Source: CAG-611 sp964487215 (GTDB lineage: Bacteria > Bacillota_I > Bacilli_A > RF39 > UBA660). From it: DNA of 16,947 nt. Below, piece after piece: positions 15,610 through 16,947 of this stretch (the stretch's first letter is position 1; every line of letters starts with the position of its first letter). Under the pieces are notes generated by a model. It did no database searches and was not told where the DNA came from. It was given only the letters and a program-made list of their open reading frames with translations. The stretch lies in NCBI GenBank assembly GCA_964487215.1, contig CAZAPU010000014.1, positions 1-16,947 on the forward strand, read 5' to 3'. The position numbers and the translations under genes were made by a program.

Positions 15610-16493
15610 ATAACACAAATAATCGTACCCAAATTGAAGTTTGTTCTACCTTTAATCTTATCTATAATAATGTTTCATATATAAATAATGAGGTGATAAA
15701 AATAGAAAACTCTGTTAATCAAATAACAACTAATAAAAGGGATAAATCTAAAAAAATAAATAATAAGTTATATAATATTGATACAAATACTTATGAAAAT
15801 ATAATTTACAATAAGAAACAAATAGCAATAGATTTATTTGATAAATTAGATTCTTCCATAGTGACTATAAGTGAAAATATTATAAGAAATTATCTAGTAA
15901 AAAATGTTGTTTATAAATTAGACAATAGAATTGTTGAGATACAAATAAATCAAAATAATATATTAGTATCTTTTCATAGAATTGCTAAGCAATTTGATGA
16001 TATGAATAAATTGATGGATCGTAAAGGATATGAAAATAACAGTATTTGTTATTCTTTAATTGTTGAAGATACTACTAGGTGTGATTATGCTATTAAAATA
16101 ATTAAAGATATTTATAACTATTTTATTAATCCCAAAGAAACTTTAAGTGATAAGTTATTTAACATATTAAAATTTAAAATAACAACTATATCAGATAGCA
16201 TTACTTTTCATAATACAAATAAAGGATTGATGTTTAAAGATAGAAGAAATTTTGTATTGCTCTCTAAAACTAACTATGGTGTTTATGTGAGAATTTTAAA
16301 AGTAGAAAATCAAGATAATATTTTAAATATTGTTACTCGTAAAAATTATGAGCCACTTTGTCTTTCGTATAAAGTTAAAGAAGAATCAGAAATAGATGTT
16401 ATTTTACCTTATATCAATAGCAGTTATGATTTAAATAAAATAAACCCTTATGATTTAAAAGAAGAATTTTACAAATATTATTTAACAACATGA
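15609..16493 (+). pseudogene. N-terminally truncated gene with two DUF5655-like domains
   Basis: The open frame has no ATG for about 130 codons and no Shine-Dalgarno-supported start; its frame merely runs on from the PBP junction. It encodes two domains of similar pattern. The first is at about 15825-16130 (DLFDKL, then VYKL, VEIQIN and an alternating beta segment ending YAIKIIKDIYNYF). The second is at about 16150-16430 (KLFNIL, GLMFKDRRNFVLL, then VILPYINSSYDL). This matches DUF5655, a small domain found at the C-terminus of predicted nuclease or transport-like proteins and often linked to restriction loci. The missing N-terminus implies that a larger gene was cut at about 15608. GTG 15693 is a possible but poorly supported start. 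The domain assignment is by pattern only. Confidence 0.6.
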
Positions 16494-16494
16494 T

Positions 16495-16523
16495 TTGACA
16501 ACTTCTTTTAAAGGAGTTACCAT
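16495..16523 (+). promoter_or_regulatory. Promoter with operator-like dyad in its spacer
   Basis: A perfect -35 TTGACA (16495-16500) is followed after 17 bp by TACCAT (16518-16523). The spacer is nearly filled by an imperfect palindrome: AACTTCTTT (16500-16508) and AAAGGAGTT (16510-16518), with 8 of 9 pairs. A dyad between -35 and -10 is the usual place for a repressor operator. The -10 is only a 4/6 match. Confidence 0.5.
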
Positions 16524-16545
16524 TCAAGCAACTGGAGGGAATTTT

Positions 16546-16821
16546 ATGAATATTTTTGATATAGATTATAATAAAAAAGAAAAAGATCTATTCAAATATC
16601 ATTATACTTGCTTATTATCAGAACTGCTACTTTTAAATTATGAATTTTCTAATCATGAGTATAATGGTACTACTGGAAAAGATGTTTTTAATAAAATGAA
16701 AAAGAAAATAAAATTATCAGAAAAGGAAAAACAAAATATAATTGATAATGCTATTTCTTTAATTGAAATAAAATATAATAAAAAGTTATCTAACTTTGAA
16801 AAAATAGAATTTGAAAAATAA
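16546..16821 (+). CDS. Hypothetical 91-residue protein
   Basis: ATG 16546 follows GGAGG by 7 bp and opens a 91-residue, highly charged, probably helical protein with no signal or membrane segment. I do not recognise the family. The upstream in-frame extension to TTG 16495 overlaps the promoter and is less likely. A hairpin follows the gene. It lies directly behind an operator-bearing promoter, so it may be regulated separately from its neighbours. Confidence 0.65.
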   Translation: MNIFDIDYNKKEKDLFKYHYTCLLSELLLLNYEFSNHEYNGTTGKDVFNKMKKKIKLSEKEKQNIIDNAISLIEIKYNKKLSNFEKIEFEK

Positions 16822-16831
16822 TTCTATTTTT
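16800..16831 (+). terminator. AT-rich hairpin after the 91-residue gene
   Basis: AAAAATAGAAT (16800-16810) pairs with ATTCTATTTTT (16821-16831) over a 10-nt loop. The stem is 11 bp but has only one G-C pair, so its strength is uncertain. The stop codon lies in the loop and right arm. Confidence 0.45.
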
Positions 16832-16863
16832 CATTAACAACTGTATAAATAAGTAAAAATTAA

Positions 16864-16872
16864 TGGTATAAT
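16864..16872 (+). promoter_or_regulatory. Extended -10 promoter of the last gene
   Basis: TGGTATAAT is a perfect extended -10, 53 bp upstream of the ATG at 16926. No clear -35 is visible. Confidence 0.5.
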
Positions 16873-16925
16873 GGTAATAACAAATCTATTACATAAATAG
16901 TAATTTGAAATGGAGTTGAGATACT

Positions 16926-16947
16926 ATGGCTAATGAAAGTAAAAAAG
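16926..16947 (+). CDS. Start of a further gene (truncated by window end)
   Basis: ATG 16926 is preceded by TGGAGTTGAG and reads MANESKK before the window ends. The Shine-Dalgarno and the upstream extended -10 support a real start. Nothing can be said about function. Confidence 0.6.

Noticed and set aside
16500..16513. Third copy of the att core (ACTTCTTTTAAAG)
   Set aside because: It shares only the TTTTAAA centre, which is common in AT-rich DNA, and no boundary coincides with it.
16495..16540. Possible remnant of the missing PBP 3' part (frame reading LTTSFKGVTIQ resembles a TTSFGQGVTITPIQ-type motif)
   Set aside because: The match is short and needs two in-frame deletions, and the same bases are well explained as a promoter with a dyad. 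It would be worth comparing with an intact orthologue.

Overview
The window is very AT-rich and almost all genes lie on the + strand. It looks like a low-GC Firmicute, perhaps an uncultured gut member of the Bacilli/Clostridia or a relative of the Mollicutes. The reasons are a division and cell wall (dcw) cluster that opens with mraZ, a collagen-like surface protein with a BclA-type C-terminal domain, a SipW/TasA-type secretion locus and a large serine recombinase. TGA is read as stop and TGG is used for tryptophan, so the standard bacterial code fits. Taxonomy is inferred only from gene content.

Positions 1-1631 hold the 3' end of a collagen-like surface protein and a glycosyltransferase with C-terminal TPR-like repeats, closed by a hairpin terminator. 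Positions 1680-5581 are the start of a dcw cluster: four 10-bp-spaced AGTGG boxes (probable MraZ operator), mraZ, rsmH, an FtsL-like gene and a complete class B penicillin-binding protein (PBP) with PASTA-like repeats. trpS (5617-6690) and a CmpB-family membrane protein (6754-7254 region) follow, and then a second class B PBP gene begins at 7297.

The main discovery is that this second PBP gene is split inside its active-site SxxK codons by a 7218-bp element. A 13-bp direct repeat (8167-8179 and 15385-15397) marks the ends. The sequence after the right copy continues the PBP reading frame exactly where the left copy stops. The element ends with a large serine recombinase whose stop codon is 9 bp from the right repeat, and rejoining the element's ends gives an attP with inverted GGTATC/GATACC arms around the probable crossover. 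This is a site-specific integration into the catalytic serine-lysine motif of a PBP.

The cargo is a self-contained surface-protein operon. It encodes a TasA/camelysin-like secreted protein, a polytopic membrane protein carrying an ER/SipW-type signal peptidase domain, a DUF5305-like membrane protein, and a large secreted protein with an FN3-like domain, a Hint (hedgehog/intein) autoprocessing-like domain and a C-terminal InlB-like repeat. A likely scheme, inferred, is that the signal peptidase matures the two substrates, which assemble at the surface, while the recombinase and its small upstream partner move the element.

Downstream of the element the PBP runs for only about 70 more codons, past the SxN motif, and is then joined abruptly to the N-terminally truncated 3' part of a gene with two DUF5655-like domains. 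The PBP was therefore hit by a second rearrangement, and precise excision would give a 364-residue protein without the KTG motif. The window ends with a short unknown gene behind a promoter containing an operator-like dyad, then the first codons of another gene.
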